From Ruminococcus sp. CAG:403 (GTDB taxonomy: Bacteria > Bacillota > Clostridia > Oscillospirales > Ruminococcaceae), in NCBI GenBank assembly GCA_000437255.1, contig FR899083.1:91733-127702 (forward strand): DNA of 35,970 nucleotides. Reading direction: 5' to 3'. How positions within the stretch are numbered: the stretch's first letter is position 1; each line of letters begins with the position of its first letter. Under the pieces are notes generated by a model. The model saw only the letters and a list, made by a program, of their open reading frames with translations. It was not told the origin of the DNA and did not search any database. This document shows positions 1-8,085 of the stretch, one piece after another. Made by a program: the position numbers and the translations under genes.

Positions 1-2273
1 CTGCATTGGCATCAAAGGCAACTGGATATCCAATTGCTAAGGTTGCTACAAGAATTGCAATTGGATATACCTTGGATGAAATCATCAACCAAGTAACTGG
101 AAAAACATATGCTTGTTTTGAACCTGCTCTGGACTATGTTGTTGTAAAATATCCAAAGTGGGCATTTGATAAATTTGTTTATGCAAAGCGTACATTAGGA
201 ACACAAATGAAAGCAACTGGTGAGGTTATGGCAATCGGAACCAGTTTTGAACAAGCCATTATGAAAGCAGTTCGTTCCATCGAATTAGGCATTGATTCTA
301 TGAACATGAAAAAGTATGAAGAAATGCCACTGGAAACCATCATGAAAATGTTGGAACAAGTAGATGACGAACGTGCATTCCAACTGTTTGAAGCAATGAA
401 ACGTGGTGTTACCGTTCAAAAGTTGCATGAAATGACAATGGTAGATTGTTGGTTCCTTGAAAAATTAATGAATTTAATTCGTCTGGAACAATGGCTGAAA
501 GATGGGGAACTCACAGAAGAAAAGTACCGTGTAGCCAAGCAATATGGTTATTTGGATGCTACAATTGAGAGAATCTCTGGTCAAACGTGTCCGATTCATC
601 AACATGCCGTTTACAAAATGGTAGATACCTGTGCAGGTGAATTTAAAGCAGAAACACCATATTTCTATTCTACTTATGACACAGAAAATGAAGCGCAGCA
701 ATTCATCGAACGTACCAATACCGGAAAAAAGAAAGTAATTGTATTTGGTTCTGGTCCAATTCGAATTGGACAAGGTATTGAATTCGATTACTGTTCTGTA
801 CACTGTGTTTGGACACTGAAAGAAATGGGCTATGAAGCTGTTATTTGCAATAATAACCCAGAAACCGTTTCTACGGATTTTGACACAGGTGACCGCCTGT
901 ATTTCGATCCGCTTACCAAGGAAGACGTTGCCAATATTATTCAGACTGAACAGCCATATGGTGTTGTTGTACAATTTGGTGGACAGACTGCTATTAAGTT
1001 GACTCGTTATTTGGCTGACATGGGTGTTCATATTCTTGGAACCTCTGCCGATGATATTGATGCTGCTGAAGACCGTGAACGATTTGATGAACTTTTGGAA
1101 CGTTGCGGAATTCCTCGTCCGGCCGGTGAAACTGTTATGAACACCAAAGAAGCGTTGAAAGCTGCAAATGACTTGGGTTATCCAGTTCTGTTGCGTCCTT
1201 CTTATGTATTGGGCGGACAAAATATGATCATTGCCCACTCTGATAAAGATGTCGTAGAGTACATGGGAATTATCATGAGCCACATGATTGAAAATCCTGT
1301 TCTAATTGACAAATATATGATGGGAACAGAAGTAGAAGTCGATGCGATCTGTGACGGAACAGATTTCCTGATTCCTGGTATTATGGAACATGTAGAACGG
1401 GCTGGTGTTCACTCTGGAGACTCCATTTCCATCTATCCGGCACAGAATCTAAGTGAGAAAGTAACAGAAACAATCGTACGTTATACCGGTCTGCTGGCAA
1501 AGGAATTACATGCAGTGGGATTAATCAACATTCAGTATGTCGTATACAATCATGAAGTATATGTCATTGAAGTAAACCCGCGTTCTTCTAGAACTGTCCC
1601 ATACATCAGCAAAGTAACAGGTATTCCGATGGTTGACCTTGCAACAAAAATTATGCTGGGTGAAACATTGAAGAGCTTAGGCTATCATAGTGGATTATAT
1701 CCATCCGGCAAATATGTTGCAGTAAAGGTTCCTGTTTTCAGCTTTGAAAAGTTACAGGATGTTGATACAATGTTAGGCCCAGAAATGAAGTCCACAGGAG
1801 AATGCTTGGGTATTGCCACTACATTTGAAGATGCACTGTTAAAAGGCTTGATTGCTGCTGGTTATGACTTAAAAAAAGAAGGCGGTGTCCTCATTTCTGT
1901 TCGAGATACGGATAAGCAGGAAATTATTCAAATTGCCGATAAATTTGCAAGAATGGGCTTTGAACTCTATGGAACCAGTGGAACAGCAAATGTTTTGAAT
2001 CATAATATGATTGCTACAAATCTGGTTAGAAAAATTTCAGAAGGCGAACCGAATACCATTTCTCTATTGGAAAGCGGAAAAATTCATTATATGATCTCTA
2101 CTTCTGAAAAAGGTCGTTTGCCAGCAAGAGATAGTGTAAAAATGAGAAGAAAATCCGTTGAACGCTCTATTTGTTGTCTAACTGCAATCGACACAGCATC
2201 TGCTCTTGCAAATGTACTGGAATCTGGTCGCAGCATTGACGACGTAGATTTAATTGACATTACGAAAATCTAA
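1..2273 (+). CDS. carB: Carbamoyl-phosphate synthase large subunit, 5' end cut by window edge
   Basis: Makes carbamoyl phosphate from bicarbonate, ammonia (supplied by the CarA glutaminase) and two ATP, for pyrimidines and arginine. The frame is open from the first bases; about 757 C-terminal residues are visible. Family members run about 1060-1070, so roughly 300 residues lie outside. What remains is the end of the first ATP-grasp half, the oligomerisation domain, the second synthetase half beginning near the GSGPIRIGQG motif (about base 750) with an RPSYVLGGQ ATP-grasp motif, and the C-terminal MGS-like allosteric domain (GVLISVRD onward, about base 1885). It is followed by pyrK and pyrD, so it serves pyrimidine synthesis. 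A strong hairpin separates it from pyrK. The identity is secure; allosteric effectors cannot be read from the sequence. Confidence 0.97.
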   Translation, partial: ALASKATGYPIAKVATRIAIGYTLDEIINQVTGKTYACFEPALDYVVVKYPKWAFDKFVYAKRTLGTQMKATGEVMAIGTSFEQAIMKAVRSIELGIDSMNMKKYEEMPLETIMKMLEQVDDERAFQLFEAMKRGVTVQKLHEMTMVDCWFLEKLMNLIRLEQWLKDGELTEEKYRVAKQYGYLDATIERISGQTCPIHQHAVYKMVDTCAGEFKAETPYFYSTYDTENEAQQFIERTNTGKKKVIVFGSGPIRIGQGIEFDYCSVHCVWTLKEMGYEAVICNNNPETVSTDFDTGDRLYFDPLTKEDVANIIQTEQPYGVVVQFGGQTAIKLTRYLADMGVHILGTSADDIDAAEDRERFDELLERCGIPRPAGETVMNTKEALKAANDLGYPVLLRPSYVLGGQNMIIAHSDKDVVEYMGIIMSHMIENPVLIDKYMMGTEVEVDAICDGTDFLIPGIMEHVERAGVHSGDSISIYPAQNLSEKVTETIVRYTGLLAKELHAVGLINIQYVVYNHEVYVIEVNPRSSRTVPYISKVTGIPMVDLATKIMLGETLKSLGYHSGLYPSGKYVAVKVPVFSFEKLQDVDTMLGPEMKSTGECLGIATTFEDALLKGLIAAGYDLKKEGGVLISVRDTDKQEIIQIADKFARMGFELYGTSGTANVLNHNMIATNLVRKISEGEPNTISLLESGKIHYMISTSEKGRLPARDSVKMRRKSVERSICCLTAIDTASALANVLESGRSIDDVDLIDITKI

Positions 2274-2287
2274 TATCGTTGAAACAG

Positions 2288-2321
2288 ATACGGGTGGGAG
2301 AAATCCCGCTCGTATTTTTTT
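2288..2321 (+). terminator. Rho-independent terminator between carB and pyrK
   Basis: A 12-pair stem (2288-2299 with 2304-2315, two or three G-U pairs) closes a GAAA tetraloop and runs straight into seven T. It sits 14 bases after the carB stop and just before the AAAGGAG of pyrK. As pyrK and pyrD have no room for a separate promoter downstream of it, some read-through or regulated antitermination is implied. Confidence 0.85.
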
Positions 2322-2337
2322 ACAAAGGAGTTTTGTT

Positions 2338-3108
2338 ATGAAATACATCCAGCATCTTTATCCGATTATCTCCAAAGAGATTCTTGGAAAGAACCTATTT
2401 TCTTATGTGATACAATGTCCAGATTTAGCTTCTATTGCAAAGCCAGGTCAATTTGTTCACATTTTGCCAAATGGGAAAACCTTACGTCGCCCTATTTCTA
2501 TTTGTGAAATTCATCCGGAACAAGGTACTATTCGCATTGTTTTTGAAGCAAAGGGAGAGGGAACTGTACAGCTTGCTTGTTTCAATACAGGAGACTGTAT
2601 GGATATTCTTGGCCCACTTGGAAATGGTTTTACGATTCTTCCAAAGGATAAAAAAATTATTTTGATTGGTGGTGGAATTGGAACACCTCCAATGGTGGCC
2701 TTGGCACAACATTACAAAAAGAATGCTACTGTAATCAGTGGATTTCGCAGTGCAGAACTGGTTATGTTACAACAAGACTTTTCTGATGCAGGTGCCCATA
2801 CCATTTTATGTACCGATAATGGAACCGCTGGACAACATGCAATGGTAACAGAACCATTAAAAGAATGTCTCTCACAATACACACCGGATCTGATTTGTGC
2901 ATGCGGTCCAATCCCAATGCTTAAAGCAATTGCAGCAATTGCTAACGAGAAAAATATTGCATGTGAAGTTTCCTTAGAAGAACGTATGGGCTGTGGAATC
3001 GGTGCGTGCCTAGTATGTGCATGTAAATTAAATCGAAACGGACAAGAAGTCGCAGCACATGTTTGCAAAGATGGTCCCGTTTTCTCATCAAAGGAGGTTA
3101 TTTGGTAA
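2338..3108 (+). CDS. pyrK: Dihydroorotate dehydrogenase B, electron-transfer subunit
   Basis: FAD and [2Fe-2S] subunit that passes electrons from the PyrD FMN to NAD+ in the class 1B dihydroorotate dehydrogenase heterotetramer. The 256-residue product shows a flavin-binding RRPISI motif (about 50-55), a nucleotide-binding GGGIGTPP motif (111-118) and four cysteines for the iron-sulfur cluster at about 219, 224, 227 and 243. An upstream in-frame start at 2254 overlaps carB and the terminator hairpin; the ATG at 2338 follows AAAGGAG at good spacing and matches the family N-terminus, so I use it. Its stop overlaps the pyrD start by one base, which suggests coupled translation and fits the 1:1 complex. 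Confidence 0.95.
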   Translation: MKYIQHLYPIISKEILGKNLFSYVIQCPDLASIAKPGQFVHILPNGKTLRRPISICEIHPEQGTIRIVFEAKGEGTVQLACFNTGDCMDILGPLGNGFTILPKDKKIILIGGGIGTPPMVALAQHYKKNATVISGFRSAELVMLQQDFSDAGAHTILCTDNGTAGQHAMVTEPLKECLSQYTPDLICACGPIPMLKAIAAIANEKNIACEVSLEERMGCGIGACLVCACKLNRNGQEVAAHVCKDGPVFSSKEVIW

Positions 3109-4019
3109 TGGCTGATTTATCTGTTTCAATTGCGGGAATTCCATTTCAAAATCCCGTAATTCCTGCTTCCGGTGTATTTGGTTATGGAAGAGAATATGAA
3201 GAATTATTTTCACTTTCAAAATTAGGTGGCATTGCAACAAAAGGCACAACAATCACACCAAGATTCGGAAATCCATCGCCTAGAATTGCAGAATCTCCAA
3301 GTGGTATGTTAAATTCTGTTGGTCTGCAAAATCCAGGTATTGATGCATTTATTGAACGAGAACTGCCAAATTTACTGACAAAGGGCACTGTAATCTTAGC
3401 AAATATTGCTGGATCTACAATAGAAGAATGCGTTGCAATTGCAGAAAAATTAGAGCAAACACAAGTGCACATGATTGAACTGAATATCTCTTGCCCGAAT
3501 GTTAAAAAAGGCGGTGCCGCATTTGGTGTGCATTGCGAATCTGCTCATGCTATTACAGCAGCTGTTCGTGCTGTTACCAAAAAACCTCTTGTTGTAAAAC
3601 TTTCCCCAAATGTCACAGATATTACAGAAATCGCTCGTGCAGTAGAAACAGCTGGTGCGGATGCTGTTTCATTAATCAATACACTACTGGGAATGCGAAT
3701 TGACATTCGTACAAGAAGACCTATTTTAAAAAATAATGTAGGTGGTATGTCTGGTCCAGCTATTTTCCCATTGGCTGTTCGTATGGTATGGCAAGTTGCA
3801 AACGCAGTCTCTATTCCAGTAATTGGAATGGGTGGCATTTCAACAGGAGCAGACGCCATTGAAATGATGATGGCAGGTGCATCTGCTGTTCAAGTTGGTG
3901 CGGCTATTTTTACAGATCCTTATGCACCAATTCATATTTTGAAAGAAATGAATCAAATTTTAGATACTTATAAAATTGAATCCGTCAAAGAGATCGTTGG
4001 ATCTGTAAAACCATGGTAA
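3108..4019 (+). CDS. pyrD: Dihydroorotate dehydrogenase B, catalytic subunit (class 1B)
   Basis: FMN enzyme oxidising dihydroorotate to orotate. The product is 303 residues. The ELNISCPNV motif puts the class 1 catalytic base at Cys129 (class 2 enzymes use Ser). The substrate loop NSVGLQNPG lies near residues 69-77, and GMGGIS near the C-terminal end binds the FMN phosphate. The adjoining pyrK confirms class 1B. The start is the ATG overlapping the pyrK stop (TAATG), preceded by AAGGAGG at 3091-3097. An earlier in-frame start at 3063 lies inside pyrK without a comparable ribosome binding site. Confidence 0.96.
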   Translation: MADLSVSIAGIPFQNPVIPASGVFGYGREYEELFSLSKLGGIATKGTTITPRFGNPSPRIAESPSGMLNSVGLQNPGIDAFIERELPNLLTKGTVILANIAGSTIEECVAIAEKLEQTQVHMIELNISCPNVKKGGAAFGVHCESAHAITAAVRAVTKKPLVVKLSPNVTDITEIARAVETAGADAVSLINTLLGMRIDIRTRRPILKNNVGGMSGPAIFPLAVRMVWQVANAVSIPVIGMGGISTGADAIEMMMAGASAVQVGAAIFTDPYAPIHILKEMNQILDTYKIESVKEIVGSVKPW

Positions 4020-4044
4020 GCAAAAAGGTGGAGGAAAATAAAAA

Positions 4045-4476
4045 TTGATTATTATGGGAATTGATTTTGGAGATGCCCGAACTGGAATTGCAATTTGTGA
4101 TAAAAATGAACTACTGGCTTCTCCAATCTGTGTAATTCATGAAACAGACTGGCAAGCTTGTATGGATCAAATTGCAAAGTTAACAGCTGAATACAAAGTA
4201 GAACAATTGGTTGTAGGATATCCAAAGAATATGAATGGAACAGTTGGCGAAAGAGCTGAAAAATGTCAGCTCTTTGCCAGCAGTTTATCAGAACTTACAA
4301 ATCTTCCATTTGTCATGTGGGATGAACGATGCACAACAGTTTCCGCACATCAATATTTAAATGTTACAAATACAAGAGGGAAAAAACGAAAAGCTGTTGT
4401 AGACGCTGTAGCGGCTACTATTATTCTAGAGAGCTACTTGTCTTATCGAAAAAATACTACGAAAAATCCATTATAA
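4045..4476 (+). CDS. ruvX: RuvX/YqgF family putative Holliday junction resolvase / pre-16S rRNA nuclease
   Basis: An RNase H-fold nuclease of 143 residues. In the family it has been linked to 5' maturation of 16S rRNA and to Holliday junction resolution. GIDFGDARTG supplies the first catalytic Asp, VGYPKNMNG the middle glycine-rich strand, WDERCTT the Glu, and KAVVDAVAA the last Asp. I take TTG 4045 as start because GGAGG at 4030-4034 lies 10 bases upstream; ATG 4054 would be 19 bases away. It follows pyrD by 25 bases and is probably the last gene of the operon. It ends six bases into the convergent small gene. Confidence 0.9.
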   Translation: MIIMGIDFGDARTGIAICDKNELLASPICVIHETDWQACMDQIAKLTAEYKVEQLVVGYPKNMNGTVGERAEKCQLFASSLSELTNLPFVMWDERCTTVSAHQYLNVTNTRGKKRKAVVDAVAATIILESYLSYRKNTTKNPL

Positions 4477-4644
4477 AATGAGAGATGTTATATCATCTAA
4501 TACACATCCGGCAGCTTTGATTGCTTTTCCGGTATTTTTTCGAATATCATGTTTTTGTTTTGATGTTGCTTTTGACATCAAATAACATGCAGTTCCTACG
4601 GTAGCCCCCAGTGTAACACCACGAACAATTGTTTTCATACGCAT
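4471..4644 (-). CDS. Small conserved hydrophobic-segment protein of unknown function
   Basis: Encodes about 57 residues (62 from the upstream ATG at 4659). A glycine/alanine-rich hydrophobic stretch (VRGVTLGATVGTACYLM) is followed by a lysine-rich segment and an amphipathic tail (GKAIKAAGCVLDD). From memory, small proteins with this layout recur in Ruminococcaceae and resemble YtxH-like envelope proteins; the function is unknown. An AAAGGATGG element lies about 9-11 bases before the ATG at 4644 but touches the ATG at 4659, so the inner start is preferred. It converges on ruvX with a six-base overlap of the 3' ends. Coding status is likely but not certain, because of its size. Confidence 0.6.
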   Translation of the reverse strand: MRMKTIVRGVTLGATVGTACYLMSKATSKQKHDIRKNTGKAIKAAGCVLDDITSLIL

Positions 4645-4742
4645 CTGTATATTCACCATCCTTTTACTTTGATGGTTTTATTATCTGAATAATTAAGAGA
4701 AATATCATTTGAAAATTTTAACATACAATAAGGAGACTTGGA

Positions 4743-5261
4743 ATGATGCAGCATGCATTAAATATTGTATTGGTAGAACCTCAAATTCCACAAAATACTG
4801 GCAATATTGCCAGAACCTGTGCTGTAACAGGGGCACAATTGCATATTATCCGTCCAATGGGATTTACCATTACAGACAAACATCTAAAACGAGCCGGACT
4901 GGATTATTGGGATAAATTGCAAGTGCAATTTTATGATCATTTAGATGATTTTTTCTCAAAGCACTGTTCTGAAGAAAATCATTTCTTTTACTTCACAACA
5001 AAAGGAACACACATTCATAGCGACATTAATTATCAATGTTTGAATCACGTCTTTTTATTCTTTGGACGAGAAGACGCTGGTTTAGATGAAGACTTACTTT
5101 ACCAGAACGGGTCAAATTGTTTGCGAATTCCAATGCGTCAAACTTTACGCAGTTTGAACCTTTCAAACTCTGTTGCAATTGCTGCTTATGAAGTATTACG
5201 GCAATGGAATTATCCAGATTTAACAGGAAAGGGCAACCTTACAAAATATAGTTGGGAATAG
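4743..5261 (+). CDS. trmL: tRNA (cytidine/uridine-2'-O-)-methyltransferase TrmL
   Basis: SPOUT-class methyltransferase that uses S-adenosylmethionine to methylate the ribose at wobble position 34 of tRNA(Leu) isoacceptors. The 172-residue length fits the single-domain TrmL type. NIVLVEPQIPQNTGNIART is the N-terminal signature. FGREDAGL and IPMRQTLRSLNLSNSVAIA are the trefoil-knot motifs that bind the cofactor. AAGGAG at 4730-4735 sits seven bases before the ATG; a second ATG follows directly and cannot be excluded. It is monocistronic and closed by the hairpin at 5294. Confidence 0.93.
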   Translation: MMQHALNIVLVEPQIPQNTGNIARTCAVTGAQLHIIRPMGFTITDKHLKRAGLDYWDKLQVQFYDHLDDFFSKHCSEENHFFYFTTKGTHIHSDINYQCLNHVFLFFGREDAGLDEDLLYQNGSNCLRIPMRQTLRSLNLSNSVAIAAYEVLRQWNYPDLTGKGNLTKYSWE

Positions 5262-5293
5262 AACTAATAAAATAGAATAGGGAAGTATCTATC

Positions 5294-5339
5294 AAAAAGC
5301 ATGAAGCAAATGAGCGCATTCATTTACTTCATGCTTTTT
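5294..5339. terminator. Bidirectional terminator between trmL and the tyrosine recombinase gene
   Basis: A 20-pair stem with one mismatch (5294-5313 with 5320-5339) and a six-base loop. The outer stem is A-rich on the left and T-rich on the right, so it yields a U tract in either direction; on the plus strand a further T-rich run follows. The recombinase stop codon lies at its right edge. Confidence 0.85.
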
Positions 5340-6360
5340 AGTTCTTTTTTTCTTTATTTTCTTCCAATTTCTCTTTTTCTTGTTGTTCTCCAAAATGTGC
5401 TAAGGGCGATCGATTTGCAGCATCTCGAATAATCTGATTCGATAAATGCGTGTAGATTTCAGTTGTAGATGTACTAGCATGTCCCAAAATTTCTTTTAAA
5501 GTAAGTGCATCTACATTTCCATATTGATACATTAAGGTTGCAGCAGTATGTCGCAACTTATGCGTAGAGTAGCCTTGACCACTTAATCCAGCAGTTTCTA
5601 ATGCATGCTCCACAATCTGTTGTACACGCCTTTTGCTAATTCGCTTATATTGTTTACTTAAAAATAATGCTTTTTCTAATTTGGAACGTTCATTTTGATT
5701 CCGAACTTCTAAATAGGCGTTTAATGCTTGCATACAGGCTGGATTTAAATAAACAACACGTTCCTTATTGCCTTTGCCCAATACACGCATTTTACATTCT
5801 TTTAGATTAACATCTGTCAAATTTAAACCGACTAATTCACTAAGACGAATTCCACAATTTAAGAAAAATGTTAAAATACAAAAATCTCGTTCTGGATCAG
5901 AGGAATTCAAATTTTCTAGCAAATTCAAACTGTTTTCTAAGGTTAAATAGCGTGGCAGCGACTTCTTAGCACTTGGTAGCTCCAATTGTTCCGTCGGATC
6001 ATGATCGATCAGTTGCTTATTATGATACAAGTACCGAAAAAAACTTTTTAATGCAGAAACTTTTCTTCGACGGGCTCGTTCATGATTTTCGCGTTCATCA
6101 GAAAGATAATATAGAAAGTCATAAATGGTCTGTAATGTAACATCATTCAAATCTTCAACCAAAAGATTTTGAATTGAAATTGATTGCAAATCCGATTCGT
6201 TGGCAAAATTCGGATCATGCATCATGCGAAAATATTTTAAGAATAAACGGATATCTAAAAAATATTCTTGTATGGTGCGTTCAGAGAGTGACTTTGTAAT
6301 TGAAATATATAAAATATAATCGTTAAAAAAATCAGGATACATAGTACGATCAATATGCAT
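5338..6360 (-). CDS. Tyrosine recombinase, XerC/XerD-like
   Basis: A 340-residue site-specific recombinase. A core-binding SAM-like N-terminal domain spans about 1-110 and the catalytic domain about 130-310. The catalytic set is complete: Arg172 (CGIRLSEL), Lys196 (LGKGNKER), His267 and Arg270 (HKLRH), His294 (LGHAS) and nucleophile Tyr303 (TEIYTH). It is longer than typical XerC (about 300) because of an N-terminal extension and a charged Lys/Glu tail of about 20 residues. With only housekeeping neighbours and no integrase partners, it may be the chromosome-dimer resolvase or a paralogue rather than part of a mobile element. A GGGGGAG sequence precedes the start. A perfect 17-base inverted repeat lies 30 bases upstream. 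Confidence 0.9.
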   Translation of the reverse strand: MHIDRTMYPDFFNDYILYISITKSLSERTIQEYFLDIRLFLKYFRMMHDPNFANESDLQSISIQNLLVEDLNDVTLQTIYDFLYYLSDERENHERARRRKVSALKSFFRYLYHNKQLIDHDPTEQLELPSAKKSLPRYLTLENSLNLLENLNSSDPERDFCILTFFLNCGIRLSELVGLNLTDVNLKECKMRVLGKGNKERVVYLNPACMQALNAYLEVRNQNERSKLEKALFLSKQYKRISKRRVQQIVEHALETAGLSGQGYSTHKLRHTAATLMYQYGNVDALTLKEILGHASTSTTEIYTHLSNQIIRDAANRSPLAHFGEQQEKEKLEENKEKKN

Positions 6361-6389
6361 ATGAAACTCGCTCCCCCTCTAAAAACACA

Positions 6390-6427
6390 TTCCAATTGCA
6401 CCAAATTTGTATTTGGTGCAATTGGAA
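6390..6427 (-). terminator. Perfect 17-bp inverted repeat, probable terminator of the oxidoreductase operon
   Basis: Arms at 6390-6406 and 6411-6427 are exact reverse complements around a four-base loop. Read on the minus strand the hairpin is followed by TGTGTTTTT, a modest U tract, so it could end transcription from the 6442-8085 gene. It lies between that gene and the recombinase. A recombination or protein-binding site is an alternative. Confidence 0.6.
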
Positions 6428-6441
6428 ATCACCATTTTTTC

Positions 6442-8085
6442 CTATCTCCTACTATTCAAATCCATACTCTTTAAAACTGCTTCAGCACATTTTATTCCAT
6501 CTACTGCCGCAGATGTAATTCCGCCAGCATACCCAGCTCCTTCTCCGCATGGATACAATCCATTTAAGGAAACAGATTGATAGGTATCCGCACTTCTAAT
6601 AATACGAACTGGTGAAGAACTTCGACTTTCTACACCAGTTAAAAGTGCATCCGGATGATCGAACCCAGGTAATTTTTGTGCCATTTTGCAAATTCCATCT
6701 CGCAATGATTCTACTACAAAAGATGGCAAATATGCATCGGGTGAAGCAAATGTTGTACCTGGCTGATACGTTGGCTTTACAATACCAAATGATTTTGAAG
6801 TTTTGTGCAACAAAAAATCTTCTACTCGACATACCGGTGCATAGTATGGTTTTTCTCCAAGAGAAAAAGCCTGTTCTTCTAACTTTTCTTGAAAATGAAG
6901 TCCTGCCAGTGGATCACTCGAATGAAACTGATCTGGTGAAATACCAACTAACAGCGCACTATTGGCATTTACGCCATCTCGTTTGCGATAGCTCATTCCA
7001 TTCACCACCAATCGATTTTCTTCTGATGCAGATGCAACAACAAATCCTCCTGGACACATGCAAAATGTATACAGGCTATGCCCAGATAGCAAGTGCACAG
7101 CTAACTTATAATCTGCTGCTGGAAGTTTCTCAAAATCGACATCCGTTCCATATAATCCACGATTAATTGTATCTTGCAGATGTTCAATTCGAACACCGAC
7201 CGCAAAATTTTTGGCTTCCATCGCAATTTGTTCTTGTTTGAGATACGCAAATACATCTCGTGCACTATGACCAATTGCCATAATGCATACATTGGTTTTT
7301 ACCATATATATTTGTTTTGTTCGCACATCCATATAAGAAATCGATTGTAGTTGCTGTTTAGAAGCTTCAAAAGCGCACCACTTTGCATAAAAGTGAACTT
7401 CCCCGCCATATTCTATAATTTTCTCACGAATATTCTTCACAACGGAAACTAAATAATCTGTTCCGATATGTGGTTTTGCTTGATACAATATATCAGAAGG
7501 TGCGCCAAATTCTACAAAAAGTTTAAGGACAAATTGTATGCGTGGATCATGAATACCAGTGTGCAGTTTCCCATCCGAAAAAGTCCCTGCACCACCTTCT
7601 CCAAATTGTACATTGGTATTTGGATTTAGAATACCGGTTTGAAAAAAATGTTCCACTTCTTTTGTACGCTCTTCTACCGGTGCTCCACGTTCTAAAACAA
7701 TTGGCTTCAATCCTGCTTTTGCTAACACATAAGCAGCAAACATTCCAGCAGGTCCAAAGCCAACTATTACTGGCCGTTCACACAGCATGTTATGAAAATC
7801 TGGTATTTCATAGGAAATGGGGGTATACGAGCTCAATCCGATTGTCATGCCTTTGGATGTTGTATTTCTTTTTAAAACCTTCTGTTCTAATTCCGGTGTT
7901 TCTAATGTCACTGCAATTGACAACACATAGTGGAGTCCCTTTTTCTTTCTAGCATCCAATGATTTTTTTAGGTATTGCCACTTTTTGATTTGCTTGTACG
8001 AAATATGCATTTTATTTGCAGCAAGTGCCTTCACATCGTCTTCTTGATAAGAAATTGGTAAAAGAAGGTTGGTTAATTTAATCAT
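6442..8085 (-). CDS. NAD(P)/FAD-dependent dehydrogenase, COG2509 family
   Basis: A 547-residue flavoprotein of uncharacterised function. An N-terminal domain of about 100 residues (with KQIKKWQYLKKSLDARKK, typical of this family) precedes the dinucleotide-binding motif VIVGFGPAGMFAAY at about 106-119. NVQFGEGGAGTFSDGKL and the C-terminal GEGAGYAGGITSAAVDG are conserved FAD-contacting motifs. A longer frame starting at 8133 lies inside the upstream gene. I prefer ATG 8085, which overlaps the upstream stop in an ATGA arrangement with GAGG seven bases before it. The overlap with another FAD oxidoreductase implies co-translation. The substrate is unknown. Confidence 0.88.
   Translation of the reverse strand: MIKLTNLLLPISYQEDDVKALAANKMHISYKQIKKWQYLKKSLDARKKKGLHYVLSIAVTLETPELEQKVLKRNTTSKGMTIGLSSYTPISYEIPDFHNMLCERPVIVGFGPAGMFAAYVLAKAGLKPIVLERGAPVEERTKEVEHFFQTGILNPNTNVQFGEGGAGTFSDGKLHTGIHDPRIQFVLKLFVEFGAPSDILYQAKPHIGTDYLVSVVKNIREKIIEYGGEVHFYAKWCAFEASKQQLQSISYMDVRTKQIYMVKTNVCIMAIGHSARDVFAYLKQEQIAMEAKNFAVGVRIEHLQDTINRGLYGTDVDFEKLPAADYKLAVHLLSGHSLYTFCMCPGGFVVASASEENRLVVNGMSYRKRDGVNANSALLVGISPDQFHSSDPLAGLHFQEKLEEQAFSLGEKPYYAPVCRVEDFLLHKTSKSFGIVKPTYQPGTTFASPDAYLPSFVVESLRDGICKMAQKLPGFDHPDALLTGVESRSSSPVRIIRSADTYQSVSLNGLYPCGEGAGYAGGITSAAVDGIKCAEAVLKSMDLNSRR

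Noticed and set aside
474..1283. A 269-codon open frame antisense to carB
   Set aside because: It lies wholly within a well-conserved gene, gives a protein with no recognisable motif, and arises because the AT-rich codon use leaves few stops on the opposite strand.
6390..6427. dif recombination site next to the recombinase gene
   Set aside because: The 11-6-11 layout and the usual TTATGTTAAA-like arm are absent; a hairpin with a modest U tract fits a terminator better.
6612..7166. A 184-codon open frame antisense to the COG2509 gene
   Set aside because: Fully covered by the oxidoreductase coding sequence, whose motifs are clear; no family features in the antisense product.
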